Assembly (NCBI GenBank): GCA_023146115.1
Contig: JAGLCS010000093.1
Location: 1-34,779 of the forward strand
DNA from: Abyssibacter sp.
GTDB taxonomy: Bacteria; Pseudomonadota; Gammaproteobacteria; Nevskiales; OUC007
Direction of reading: 5' to 3'
DNA length: 34,779 bases
Below the pieces are notes generated by a model. That model was not told where the DNA came from, did not search any database, and was given only the letters and a program-made list of their open reading frames with translations. Of this stretch, positions 17,446-26,914 are shown piece after piece (positions within the stretch are counted from its first letter, which is position 1; every line of letters begins with the position of its first letter). Position numbers and translations under genes: made by a program.

Positions 17446-18003
17446 ATGCCGACTGCACTCGTAGCGATTGCCGATGGCAGCGAAGACATCGAATCCGTCA
17501 CCATCATCGACGTGCTGCGCCGCGCCGACGTGGACGTCACCGTCGCAAGCTGCGCGGCTGGGCGCCGGCAGATCACCGCCGCTCGCGGCACGCGAATCGA
17601 GACGGATGCGCTGATCGGCGACTGCCGTGATCAGCTGTTCGATGCCATCGTGCTGCCGGGCGGGATGCCCGGCGCCGAACACCTGGCGCAATGCGACAGC
17701 CTGATGGACATGGCACGGGAACAACTCGACGCCGACCGCCTGCTGGGAGCGATCTGTGCCGCGCCGGCCGTGGCACTGGAACCCAATGGCTTGCTCGCAC
17801 GCCGTCGCATGACCTGCTTTCCGTCTTTTACCGAGCGCGTGGAAACCGGCACCTGGCTGGATGAACCTGTCGTGCGTGATGGCAGCCTGATCACCAGCCA
17901 GGGGCCCGGTACGGCCATCGCCTTCGCCCTGGCCCTGGTTGGTCAGTTGGTGAACCCGGAGTCAGCGGAGCACATCGGCCAGCAATTGCTGGCTGCTGCC
18001 TGA
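17446..18003 (+). CDS. yajL: DJ-1/PfpI superfamily protein, YajL-like
   Basis: This 185-aa cytoplasmic protein belongs to a family linked to oxidative-stress protection. Glyoxalase/deglycase activities have been reported, and the deglycase claim is disputed. The nucleophilic Cys is C104 in GAICAAPA, and the supporting Glu is E16 in GSEDIE. The C-terminal GPGTAIAFALALV segment is typical. The start at 17446 is chosen for its GGAG about 8 nt upstream and because the protein then begins MPTALVAIADG, as relatives do. An upstream ATG at 17380 in the same frame adds residues unlike the family. Confidence 0.9.
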   Translation: MPTALVAIADGSEDIESVTIIDVLRRADVDVTVASCAAGRRQITAARGTRIETDALIGDCRDQLFDAIVLPGGMPGAEHLAQCDSLMDMAREQLDADRLLGAICAAPAVALEPNGLLARRRMTCFPSFTERVETGTWLDEPVVRDGSLITSQGPGTAIAFALALVGQLVNPESAEHIGQQLLAAA

Positions 18004-18016
18004 GCGCTGGAATGCG

Positions 18017-18574
18017 TCAGCCGCCGCGCTCGCCAGACAGTTCAGGGGGCGGCTCGATGAGCGTGCGCGGCACCCAGCCAGTGTCACCACCCGGGGTTCG
18101 GATCTCGCACCAGTGCTGCCCGGCCTCGCGGCGCGACATGCAGTAGGACACATCGACGCCCGAGCCACCGGCGAGCCGGGTCAGCGCGTCGCCGGCGGGG
18201 CTGCGCCGGAGGATCACCGATTCGATAGCCGTCACGATGCGGTCGCCCACGGGCGGTGACTTATCGCCCGCGGAAACTCGCGACTCCAGCGTCTGCAACC
18301 GCGCTTCCATCGCCAGCAGGCGATTGGACATTTCCAGCGTCTCGTCGGCCCGGTCGGCATCCGCACCCGCGCCGGAGCCCTGCACGATAAACCAGCCGAA
18401 ACCGGCCATCGCCACGTTGACCGCCAGCAGAATCGCCAGCCCGGTGAGCAGCAGCCGGCGCATCCGCGGTTCGGCGTTCTGATCGGCATCGGCCCCACCT
18501 CGAGACATCGACACCAGGCCGAGCACGGCAGCGATGACCACCGCGGCAAGTAAAATCAGTAAAACTGGATGCAT
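18017..18574 (-). CDS. membrane protein with coiled coil and SH3-like domain
   Basis: This encodes 185 aa of unknown function. Two hydrophobic helices are at about 3-22 and 40-66, followed by a predicted coiled coil around 78-103 (ETLEMSNRLLAMEARLQTLESRV). A C-terminal SH3-like segment contains ILRRSPAGDA, YCMSRREAGQHWCEIRTPGGDTGWVPRTLI. The pattern GxTGWVPxxLI is typical of bacterial SH3 domains that often bind cell-wall peptides. The two Cys in that domain could form a disulfide if it is periplasmic. It is encoded convergently to the yajL-like gene and divergently from the sodium channel gene. Confidence 0.7.
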   Translation of the reverse strand: MHPVLLILLAAVVIAAVLGLVSMSRGGADADQNAEPRMRRLLLTGLAILLAVNVAMAGFGWFIVQGSGAGADADRADETLEMSNRLLAMEARLQTLESRVSAGDKSPPVGDRIVTAIESVILRRSPAGDALTRLAGGSGVDVSYCMSRREAGQHWCEIRTPGGDTGWVPRTLIEPPPELSGERGG

Positions 18575-18721
18575 GGTCTAAATTCGGTTTCCCCTCGGGC
18601 GGGCAGCGTAACTGATCGAGCCGGCGCCCTCATCGCCTTTGCACCATCGCCCTGATGCAAGCCGGCCCGGAATCGGCAACAATCCGCGCCCGGCTCCCGT
18701 CCACGCCTTCGGATTTTCAGC

Positions 18722-19531
18722 ATGATCGACCGGCTCCGCCGCATCGTGACCAGCGACGCTTTCGGCCGCTTTATCACCACGGTGATCATCGTCAACGCGA
18801 TCACCTTGGGCCTGCAGACCAGCGAACAGCTCACCGCGCGATGGGGCGAAGCGTTGCACGGGCTCGATCAGGTCGCCCTCGCAATCTTCACGGCCGAAAT
18901 CCTGCTCCGACTGGCGGTGATCCCACGCCAATCACTTCGCGACCCCTGGTTCTGGTTCGATTTCAGCGTGGTCGCCATTTGCTACCTGCCCACCGCCGGC
19001 CCGCTGTCAGTACTGCGAACGCTGCGCCTGTTCCGCGTGCTGCGGCTGATCAGTGTCGTGCCCAGTCTGCGGCAGACCGTGCAAAGCCTGCTCGGCGCCC
19101 TGCCCGGCATGGGCTCGGTGGTGTTGCTGCTGGGGTTGATCTTCTACGTGGGTGCGGTCATCGCAACCGAAGTGTTCGGCGACGCGTTTCCCGCGTATTT
19201 CGGCACCCTGGGGCGCTCGCTCTACAGCCTGTTCCAGATCATGACGCTGGAATCGTGGAGCAACGGGATTGTTCGGCCGATTCTCAAGGAATTCCCGCTG
19301 GCATGGACATTCTTTGTCCCGTTCATCGTCATCACCAGCTTCGCCGTGCTGAACATGTTCATCGGGGTGATCGTGTCATCCATCGAAGCCGATAGTGAAG
19401 ATCACCGCCGGGAGCACATGGCCGCGCTGGAAGCCCGACTGATGCAGCGGCTACAAGACATGGAAACGCGGCTGATGGCGCAACAATCGGCAGACCGCCC
19501 AGCCATCGAACAGGATGAAAACATCGCCTGA
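18722..19531 (+). CDS. bacterial voltage-gated sodium channel (NavBac type)
   Basis: This 269-aa single-domain channel subunit is expected to form homotetramers in the inner membrane. The voltage sensor S4 has four arginines spaced by three, R99, R102, R105 and R108 (VLRTLRLFRVLRLI). The pore loop holds TLESW at 175-179, the selectivity-filter signature of NaChBac-type sodium channels. S6 (about 195-220) has the conserved Asn in AVLNMFIGVIV. A charged C-terminal coiled coil (about 225-255) would assemble the tetramer. In bacteria such channels are linked to sodium-dependent motility and pH homeostasis. The gene stands alone, with no clear promoter hexamers in 18575-18721. Confidence 0.93.
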   Translation: MIDRLRRIVTSDAFGRFITTVIIVNAITLGLQTSEQLTARWGEALHGLDQVALAIFTAEILLRLAVIPRQSLRDPWFWFDFSVVAICYLPTAGPLSVLRTLRLFRVLRLISVVPSLRQTVQSLLGALPGMGSVVLLLGLIFYVGAVIATEVFGDAFPAYFGTLGRSLYSLFQIMTLESWSNGIVRPILKEFPLAWTFFVPFIVITSFAVLNMFIGVIVSSIEADSEDHRREHMAALEARLMQRLQDMETRLMAQQSADRPAIEQDENIA

Positions 19532-19537
19532 TCAGGC
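19526..19537. repeat. palindrome spanning two convergent stop codons
   Basis: GCCTGATCAGGC is a perfect 12-bp palindrome. It contains the TGA of the sodium channel gene (19529-19531, plus) and the TGA of the convergent unknown gene (19532-19534, minus), which abut with no spacer. Confidence 0.8.
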
Positions 19538-20068
19538 AGCTGTCGATCTGCCTGGGTCCGCCCAGCTCACGCGATCCGCCTGCCTGACACTGTTAAAACC
19601 TTCGGCGAACTCGCGCGCCAGATCGGTTTCGATGGCCAGCTGCACTTCAGTGGTTTGGGGCGGAGTCTGTGATCGGGTTCGCATGTCGAGCTCTGCGGTG
19701 CCGCCGACTATGGCTTCGACGCCAGCCCAATCGCCGGCGCGTAGCCGATTTAGCGCTTCGGCCCCGTTTTCAGCCAGCGCGAACTCGAACATGCCGGTGC
19801 CGTGATGGCGCAGACACAAGCGCTTAACGAGCACTCCGGTCGCTGCAGCAAAATCTGATTGACGCAAGGTCGTCTTGACCGAGAGGCGCATCCACTCGGC
19901 GGATAGATCAAGCACGTCGCCTTGTGCCACGCTACGAGCGGCAAACTCGCGCAGCATCAGGCGAATCGCGCACGCACGAAAATACGTGGTCACGTCGTCG
20001 GCCGCGCCGCGACGACGATTCGCCCTGAACAATCCCTTGCTGCGTCCGAACCAAGCCCTGAGTGCCAT
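19532..20068 (-). CDS. hypothetical protein
   Basis: This encodes 178 aa with no recognised family, signal peptide or membrane segment. The ATG at 20068 ([12 protein letters not shown]) is preferred over the open frame to 20224 because GGGGAG lies about 6-8 nt upstream. The N-terminus is basic and Arg-rich. The rest looks alpha/beta with an Ala-rich helical middle ([23 protein letters not shown]) and no obvious catalytic motif. Between this start and pabA there is an inverted repeat GACCA-tcc-TGGTC (20081-20093) that could be an operator or a leader hairpin. Coding is supported by frame length, the start signal and the tight convergent end with the channel gene. Confidence 0.6.
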   Translation of the reverse strand: MALRAWFGRSKGLFRANRRRGAADDVTTYFRACAIRLMLREFAARSVAQGDVLDLSAEWMRLSVKTTLRQSDFAAATGVLVKRLCLRHHGTGMFEFALAENGAEALNRLRAGDWAGVEAIVGGTAELDMRTRSQTPPQTTEVQLAIETDLAREFAEGFNSVRQADRVSWADPGRSTAA

Positions 20069-20242
20069 GGTCGCTCCCCAGACCATCCTGGTCCGATACT
20101 GTCGATTCGAGCAGTCTGTGCGCGGCCGCCAGACGACGCAAGACATGCACAATGCCGCAATCGCGACCGCGGTCGCAGAACAGGCGACCGATGCCGCATA
20201 ATTCGCCGCCCTTGTTCCCGCCATGCTCCGGATTCACAGCTG

Positions 20243-20838
<596 letters not shown>

Positions 20839-20842
<4 letters not shown>

Positions 20843-21444
20843 TCGCTGTCCAGCAACGCCTGGATGTCCTTGGTCGTCGCCCGGCGAATCGGTTGATCAT
20901 CCACGGATGAAATCGGTGGTTGACGGCCCCCGCGTTCCGAAAAGACGGTGGCGGCGACGCGCGTGCCTTCGAACTCGAATTCGCAGACGGGCCGCTCCTC
21001 GAACACGCCACGCCTGATCTGCAGCCGGACGGCGCCCGTATCGAAGGCGATGCCCTGGTTGAGAAAATGGATGTCCAGTTCCTCCACCGCGTCGGCAAAC
21101 ACGTGCAACTGGATATCGTACTCCCGCGGCTCCAAGCCAATCGCGCCGGACAGGACACCGCCTACCAACCGCGGCCGAAACTCTGCCAGCCAGCGCATGA
21201 CCCGAATGGCTTTTTGGCGCAGTGCGCGCAAATCCCGGCCCAGGGTTTCGCCGCCAAAGACCTTCTGATAAGCGAGTATGGCGTCGCGAATCTCGCTGTT
21301 GCGTGGCAGGCCCGAAGTGGCCTCGGCAGGCAGGTGCTCCGCGGCCTTGGACTTGGCCAGTCGGTAGTCCTTGAGGCCAGTTTCACAGATGATGCGGGCT
21401 GCTTCGTTCGCCAGCGCCGCACGTGCTCGGTCGGCGGGGGTCAT
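20839..21444 (-). CDS. conserved hypothetical protein, possibly nucleotidyltransferase-like
   Basis: This encodes 201 aa. The frame is open to 21495, but the ATG at 21444 ([27 protein letters not shown]) lies only 2 nt after the mrcA stop, so it is the natural start and probably translationally coupled to mrcA. An N-terminal helical part with [15 protein letters not shown] is followed by [27 protein letters not shown], which resembles the G-S/hydrophobic-x-D core of nucleotidyltransferase folds. The usual GSxxxxxDxD is not intact, however. The function is unknown. The stop overlaps the convergent pabA stop in a shared CTAG. Confidence 0.75.
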
Positions 21445-21446
21445 GG

Positions 21447-23936
21447 TCAGAACAGGTCTTCGACGCTCTTGGAGTCCTGGCCGTTGCGGTTCCAATCGGA
21501 ATAGTGATCCGGCGCCTTCGGCACCAGATCCGCAGGGAAGGTTTCGAACACGGCATCTTCGGTGCCGTAAGTCGCCAGCTCGCCCGTGGCCGGATCGATC
21601 CGCACCGTCACCAGGCCGGGCGGGCGCTCCATGGTCGAGTTTGGCTGGCCATCGAGCGCCTTGCGCATGAAGTCAATCCACATCGGCAGCGCCGCCCGGC
21701 CACCGGCCTCTCCGCGCCCCAGCGGGCGCATCTGGTCGAAACCGATCCAGGCCACCGCAACGAGCTGACCATTGAAGCCGGCGAACCACGCGTCGTTTTC
21801 GTCGTTGGTCGTGCCGGTCTTGCCGGCCAAGTCAGTGCGACCCAAGGAGCGGGCGCGCCGCGCTGTGCCACGGGCTACCACGTCCTGCATCATGCTGGTC
21901 ATCAACCAGGCGTTCTCGGGTTCAATCACCCGCGGTGCCGGTTTGACGATGGGCGTATCGATGCCCGCCCCCCGCGTCGGATCGTCAGGCGGACCACCCA
22001 GGAACTTGGGTGCCTCGATCGGCACAGCCGGGCTAGCGTCATCCAGCCCCGGACAGCGCAAACAGCCGATGCTGCGTTCCGGCATGGCGATCGGCTCGCC
22101 TGTCGCGGATTCGATCGCATCCATCCAGAACGGGTCGACGAGAAACCCCCCGTTGGCAAACACCGCGTAGGCACGGGCAAGCTCCAGCGGAGACAGCACG
22201 CCGCTGCCCAGAGCCAGGGACAGGTTGCGGGGCAAGCGATCTTTGGGCAGGCCGAAACGGCTGATATGGTCACGCGCGGCATCGATGCCGACCTGCCGCA
22301 GCAGGCGGATCGACACGAGATTGCGCGAGTTCACCAGGGCTTCGCGCATCCGCGTCGGGCCGTAAAACCGACCGGTGTAGTTTTCTGGTCGCCAGGTGTC
22401 TTCCAGCGCCGGATCATCGAATACGACCGGGGCATCGTTGATCACCGAAGCCGGCGTCAGTCCGTTGGCCAGCGCGGCGGAATAAAGCAGTGGCTTGAAC
22501 GCCGACCCCGGCTGCCGCTGTGCCTGCACGGCACGATTGAACTTGCCCAGGAAGAAGTCGAAGCCACCGACCATGGCCTTGACCTCGCCCGTGACGGGAT
22601 CCAGCGCAACCAACGCGCCCTGCACGGCGGGAATCTGCGCCAGCCGCCAGATCTTCGCACCGTCATCGGTTTGCACCGATTCCATGCGCAGGACATCGCC
22701 GATTTGCGGGCGGCTCTGGTCGCTGAGTTCCGCCCAGGCCAGCCCTTCCGGCGTGATGACCTGCTCGCCCAGCTCCAGCGTACGCACGACCAGGCCGCCG
22801 TCTTCTTCGCCCACCACAACCGCCGCCGGCAATCCGCGAATCAGTGGCAGGTCACGCAGTTGCTGGTGCCAGGCGAGGTCCACCTCAGGGTCGGACCAGT
22901 CCGTGTCGGGACCGAACCCGGTCTGGGCTTCCGGCCCGCGGTAGCCGTGACGCTGGTCATACGCCAGCAACGCGGTCTTTAGCGCCTCGTCGGCCGCGCG
23001 CTGCAATTTGGAATCCAGCGTGCTGCGCACATGGTAGCCGCCGGTGTAGGCCGCCTCGCCGTACCGCTGCACCATGTCCGCGCGCAGTAGTTCGGCCATG
23101 TAGTCGGCCTCGATTTCACCCAGTCCGCGTGTCAGCTCCGCCGTGACCGGCGAGGTGATCGCCGCGTCAAACTGCGCCTGGTTGATCATGTCCAGTTCGC
23201 GCATGCGCCGCAGGACGTAGTTGCGGCGGATGAGCGCGCGTTCCGGATTGGCGATGGGGTTGTAGGCCGACGGCGCCTTGGGCAGACCGGCCAGCATTGC
23301 CGCCTCGGCCAGGGTCAACTCCTCCGCGCGCTTGCCGTAGTACACCTCGGCAGCAGCACCGACACCGTAGGCCCGGTTGCCGAGAAAGATCTTGTTGAGA
23401 TAACGCTCGAGAATCTCCTGCTTGCTCAGCTGCTTCTCGATATCCAGCGCCAGAAAAATCTCGCGCAGCTTGCGTTCGTAGGTGCGATCCGACGTCAGAA
23501 AGAAATTGCGCGCGAGCTGCATGGTGATGGTGCTGCCGCCCTGCGTTTTATCCCCCGTCGTCCCGAGCACCCAGGCGGCACGCACCAGACCCTGCCAGTC
23601 CACCCCGGGGTGTTCGAAGAACCGATCGTCCTCTGCGGCCAGCACCGCATTGATCAGCGGCTGCGGCAATTGCTCATACGACAGCGGGGCGCGGCGCTCG
23701 GCGCCATATTCCCGCATCAACACGCCGTCGGCGGTGTAGATCCGTAGCGGAACCTGCAGTTCCAGATCGTCCAGGCTCGTCACCTGCGGCAAGCCTGGCT
23801 TGAAGTAAGCCCCCAACGCGTAGAAACCGCCTATCGCAGCCAGGGCACCTAACAGCGCGAGACCGGCGAAGATGGAGAGGCAAATCAGGATGATTCGGCG
23901 GGAGCGCCGATTTCGAGAGCCGTCAGCTTGAGACAT
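21447..23936 (-). CDS. mrcA: penicillin-binding protein 1A, bifunctional transglycosylase/transpeptidase
   Basis: This 829-aa class A PBP polymerises and cross-links peptidoglycan from the periplasmic face. Order of parts: short cytoplasmic basic tail, one membrane helix (about 15-42), a GT51 domain with the catalytic Glu in AEDDRFFEHPG (E102) and QGGSTITMQLARN, a central OB-like insertion typical of PBP1A, and the transpeptidase with S478-x-x-K (GSAFK), SRN and KTGTT. The ATG at 23936 (MSQADGSRNRR) is preferred to an in-frame TTG at 23963. Neither has a strong ribosome binding site. Divergence from pilM is the usual gammaproteobacterial arrangement. Confidence 0.95.
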   Translation of the reverse strand: MSQADGSRNRRSRRIILICLSIFAGLALLGALAAIGGFYALGAYFKPGLPQVTSLDDLELQVPLRIYTADGVLMREYGAERRAPLSYEQLPQPLINAVLAAEDDRFFEHPGVDWQGLVRAAWVLGTTGDKTQGGSTITMQLARNFFLTSDRTYERKLREIFLALDIEKQLSKQEILERYLNKIFLGNRAYGVGAAAEVYYGKRAEELTLAEAAMLAGLPKAPSAYNPIANPERALIRRNYVLRRMRELDMINQAQFDAAITSPVTAELTRGLGEIEADYMAELLRADMVQRYGEAAYTGGYHVRSTLDSKLQRAADEALKTALLAYDQRHGYRGPEAQTGFGPDTDWSDPEVDLAWHQQLRDLPLIRGLPAAVVVGEEDGGLVVRTLELGEQVITPEGLAWAELSDQSRPQIGDVLRMESVQTDDGAKIWRLAQIPAVQGALVALDPVTGEVKAMVGGFDFFLGKFNRAVQAQRQPGSAFKPLLYSAALANGLTPASVINDAPVVFDDPALEDTWRPENYTGRFYGPTRMREALVNSRNLVSIRLLRQVGIDAARDHISRFGLPKDRLPRNLSLALGSGVLSPLELARAYAVFANGGFLVDPFWMDAIESATGEPIAMPERSIGCLRCPGLDDASPAVPIEAPKFLGGPPDDPTRGAGIDTPIVKPAPRVIEPENAWLMTSMMQDVVARGTARRARSLGRTDLAGKTGTTNDENDAWFAGFNGQLVAVAWIGFDQMRPLGRGEAGGRAALPMWIDFMRKALDGQPNSTMERPPGLVTVRIDPATGELATYGTEDAVFETFPADLVPKAPDHYSDWNRNGQDSKSVEDLF

Positions 23937-23986
23937 GGAGCGCAGGTTTGGGCGTTGGATCAAGGATTTGTGCTCGTATCTTCTTG

Positions 23987-24014
23987 TTGATTCCGAGTCA
24001 CACTGGGCTATAGT
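23987..24014 (+). promoter_or_regulatory. sigma-70 promoter for the pil operon
   Basis: TTGATT (23987-23992) and TATAGT (24009-24014) are 16 bp apart and match the consensus at four and five of six positions. They would give a leader of about 75 nt before pilM. The mrcA promoter must share this 158-bp divergent gap but was not identified. Confidence 0.55.
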
Positions 24015-24094
24015 TAACGAGGCTGTCTGCCCATCGCAGGCGGTGAGGTGGGATGCCTACTCAACAGGGGGATGTGCTCTAGCGCACAGTATAC

Positions 24095-25177
24095 ATGGGG
24101 ATGCTAGACAAGCTCTTAGGCCGCGGGCCGGAACCCCTATTGGGCATCGACATCAGTTCGAGCGCGATCAAGCTGCTGGAACTGCGCCGATCCGGAGCCC
24201 GTTATGAGGTTTGCGCCTTCGCTATCGAAGGCCTGCCGCCGGCGGCCGTGGTCGACAAACAGATCAACGAACCGGAGTCGGTAGGCGAGGCCATCGCCAA
24301 GGCCGTACAGCGCGCCGGCACCAAGACCAAGCGCGCCGCGGTCGCCGTGGCCGGCTCTTCGGTCATCACCAAGACCATCACCATGCCTGCCTCGCTGACC
24401 GAAGCGGACATGGAAGAACAGATCAAGGTCGAGGCGGATCAGTACATCCCCTACTCGATCGACGATGTGAATCTCGATTTCCAGATCCTCGGCCCGACCG
24501 AGCATGCCGAAGAAACCGTCGATGTCCTGTTGGCTGCCTGCCGCAAGGACACGGTGGAATCACGCATTAGCGTGCTGGAACTCGGCGGCCTGACACCGGC
24601 CATCGTCGACATCGAAGCCTTTGTGCTGGAGAACGCCTGCGAGGTTCTGTTGCCGCAGATGCCTGATCAGGGGCGGGGTCGCACCGTCGCGGTCATCGAT
24701 GTGGGCTCCAGTGGCATGACGACAGTGATCCTGCAGGATGGCGAGGTCGTTCATACCCGCGATCAGCAATTCGGTGGCCGCCAGCTCACCGAGGACATCA
24801 TGCGCCACTACGGCATGTCCTGGGAGGAAGCCGGCAAGGCCAAGCGCTTCGGCAACCTGCCCGAGGACTATCAGGAATCGGTCCTGGCGCCTTTTATCGA
24901 AGACATGGCGCAACAGATCGATCGCGGCCTGCAGTTTTATTTCGCCTCGTCAGGGGAAGCCCAACGCATCGATCAGATCATGCTGGCCGGTGGCTGCGCG
25001 GCGATTCCGGGCGTGGAGGCCACCATTGGTGAGCGACTGGACATCACAACTGTGATCGCACAGCCCTTTGCGGACATGACGGTGCTGGCCCGCGCCAAAC
25101 CGCAACTGGTCGAGCGGGATGCCGGCAGCATGCTCTTGGCCTGCGGTTTGGCCCTACGCGCGTTTGACACGCCATGA
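24095..25177 (+). CDS. pilM: type IV pilus assembly protein PilM
   Basis: This 360-aa actin-like cytoplasmic ATPase binds the N-terminal tail of PilN and links the pilus alignment complex to the cytoplasmic motor side. The family start LLGIDISSSAIKLLEL, the ADMEEQIKVEADQYIPY segment and the second nucleotide-binding part VAVIDVGSSGMTTVILQDGE are present. The end MLLACGLALRAF is typical. Two ATGs (24095 and 24101) compete and neither has a well-spaced ribosome binding site. The pilN start overlaps its stop by 4 nt. Confidence 0.95.
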   Translation: MGMLDKLLGRGPEPLLGIDISSSAIKLLELRRSGARYEVCAFAIEGLPPAAVVDKQINEPESVGEAIAKAVQRAGTKTKRAAVAVAGSSVITKTITMPASLTEADMEEQIKVEADQYIPYSIDDVNLDFQILGPTEHAEETVDVLLAACRKDTVESRISVLELGGLTPAIVDIEAFVLENACEVLLPQMPDQGRGRTVAVIDVGSSGMTTVILQDGEVVHTRDQQFGGRQLTEDIMRHYGMSWEEAGKAKRFGNLPEDYQESVLAPFIEDMAQQIDRGLQFYFASSGEAQRIDQIMLAGGCAAIPGVEATIGERLDITTVIAQPFADMTVLARAKPQLVERDAGSMLLACGLALRAFDTP

Positions 25178-25752
25178 AGCAGATCAACCTACTCGACTGG
25201 CGCGAAGAACGCCGCGGGCGGCTCAAGAAGCAGTTCGCGCAGACCGCGATTGGCGGCGCAGTGGTAGCGGCCTTGCTGGTCTTCGGCGGCATGCGCTTCA
25301 TGGACAGCGCGATCGAGTATCAGAACAAGCGCAACACCATGCTCAAGTCCGAGATCAAGGCCATTGATCGCAAGATCAAGGAGATCGAGGAGCTCGAACG
25401 CGTCAAGGCCAACCTGCTCGCGCGGATGCGCATCATCGAGGAGTTGCAGGCCAGTCGATCGCAGACCGTGCATTTCTTCGATGAGATCGTGAACACCCTG
25501 CCCGACGGCGTTCACCTGACGCTGATTCGCCAGCAGGGGCAGGCCACGACGATCGAGGGCATGGCCGAATCGAACGGTCGGGTCTCGACGTACATGAAGA
25601 ACCTGGATGCCTCCGAATGGTTTTCCGATCCGCGCCTGGTCGTTATCAAGACCAGCAACGAGCGCAACGGCGCCGGTCGCGCCAGCCAGTTCACGCTACA
25701 GATCAAGAATGTCCGACCGTCGGCCGATAACGCGAACGAGGACGACTCGTGA
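25174..25752 (+). CDS. pilN: type IV pilus assembly protein PilN
   Basis: This 192-aa bitopic inner-membrane protein has the N-terminal MKQINLLDWREERR, the conserved INLLPWR-type tail held by PilM. A single helix at about 25-44 and a periplasmic coiled coil (about 48-90) precede the ferredoxin-like domain that pairs with PilO. Start and stop overlap pilM and pilO by 4 nt. Confidence 0.95.
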   Translation: MKQINLLDWREERRGRLKKQFAQTAIGGAVVAALLVFGGMRFMDSAIEYQNKRNTMLKSEIKAIDRKIKEIEELERVKANLLARMRIIEELQASRSQTVHFFDEIVNTLPDGVHLTLIRQQGQATTIEGMAESNGRVSTYMKNLDASEWFSDPRLVVIKTSNERNGAGRASQFTLQIKNVRPSADNANEDDS

Positions 25753-26381
25753 ACGCACGCGAAATCATTGACGACCTTCAAGGGTTGGACCCCAACAACC
25801 CAGGCGCCTGGCCGGGGTACGCCCGTATTGGTGCCATCGTGCTGATCATGGCAGTGATCATCGGCGCGGGGACCTGGTATCTGGTCAAGCCGAAGTTCGC
25901 CCAGCTGGAAAAGGTCGAATCCGAGGAAACCCAGCTGCGGCAGACGTTTGAGACGAAGCAGAAGAAGATCGCCAACCTCGATGCCTACAAGGCGCAACTC
26001 GAAGAGATGCGCCGCTCTTTCGGTGCCATGCTGCGACAGCTTCCGAACCGGACCGAGGTTGCCAATCTGCTGAACGACATTTCGCAGACCCGCGTGGCCA
26101 GCGGCCTCGAGGAAGAGCTGTTTCAGCCTCAGGGCCAGGTGACCAAAGAGTTCTATGCCGAGTTGCCCAACAAGATCACCGTGGTGGGCAGCTTCCACGA
26201 AATGGGCAGCTTCGTGTCCGGTGTGGCCGCCCTGCCGCGCATCGTCACCGTTGACCAGGTCGAGATCCGGCCCGCCGGCGGTAACCGCCGCAACAGCAGT
26301 GCGCCCGATGGCGAGCTACGAATGCAGGCGCTGGCCAAGACGTTCCGCTATCTCGATGAAAACGACGAGGAACAGGAATGA
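25749..26381 (+). CDS. pilO: type IV pilus assembly protein PilO
   Basis: This 210-aa inner-membrane protein has one helix (about 26-47), then a coiled coil (about 50-90) and a periplasmic ferredoxin-like domain containing QLPNRTEVANLLNDISQTRVASGLEEELFQP and the GSFHEMGSFVSGVAALPRIVT segment. It forms heterodimers with PilN and contacts PilP. The C-terminus is charged and slightly extended. It is coupled to pilP by a 4-nt overlap. Confidence 0.95.
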   Translation: MNAREIIDDLQGLDPNNPGAWPGYARIGAIVLIMAVIIGAGTWYLVKPKFAQLEKVESEETQLRQTFETKQKKIANLDAYKAQLEEMRRSFGAMLRQLPNRTEVANLLNDISQTRVASGLEEELFQPQGQVTKEFYAELPNKITVVGSFHEMGSFVSGVAALPRIVTVDQVEIRPAGGNRRNSSAPDGELRMQALAKTFRYLDENDEEQE

Positions 26382-26902
26382 ACCGCCCGGCGCACCTGTT
26401 GCTGTGGATGCTGTGCCTCGCCGGGCTCACGGCCTGCGGCCGCGACACGTCGGAGTTAGAGGCCTACATCGCAGAAGTGAAAGCGCGCAAATCGACGGTT
26501 GTCGAGCCGATTCCACAAATTCGCCAGTACGAGCCATTCGAGTATCTGGCGGCCGACCGGCGCGACCCGTTCACACCGCAGGCTCAAGATGCGCCGAACA
26601 GCGGTCCGTCGCCGGAGAACAGCCTGCGCCCCGACGCCAACCGCAACCGCGAGGCGTTGGAAGAGTTCCCGCTGGACAGCTTGCGCATGGTCGGCACGCT
26701 CAGTACGCAGCGTGCTACCTACGCGCTGATCCGCGCGCCAGATGGCATCGTGCACAGGGTCGCGGTGGGCAACTACCTGGGCCAAAACTACGGCAAGATC
26801 ACCGGAATCACCGAGGCCGAGGTCAAACTTGAAGAAATTATTCCAGACGGCTTCGGCGGATTTATGAAGCGTTCCGCCTCAATAGCGCTCAGCGAAAACT
26901 AG
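26378..26902 (+). CDS. pilP: type IV pilus assembly lipoprotein PilP
   Basis: This 174-aa inner-membrane lipoprotein has lipobox LTAC, with the lipidated Cys at 20. The N-terminal extended region (SELEAYIAEVKARK ... YEPFEYLAADRRDPFTP) binds PilN/PilO. The small beta domain (LDSLRMVGTLSTQRATYALIRAPDGIVHRVAVGNYLGQNYGKI) docks on the N0 domain of PilQ, bridging the inner-membrane complex to the secretin. Confidence 0.94.
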   Translation: MNRPAHLLLWMLCLAGLTACGRDTSELEAYIAEVKARKSTVVEPIPQIRQYEPFEYLAADRRDPFTPQAQDAPNSGPSPENSLRPDANRNREALEEFPLDSLRMVGTLSTQRATYALIRAPDGIVHRVAVGNYLGQNYGKITGITEAEVKLEEIIPDGFGGFMKRSASIALSEN

Positions 26903-26914
26903 GGAGTGGGCAAG

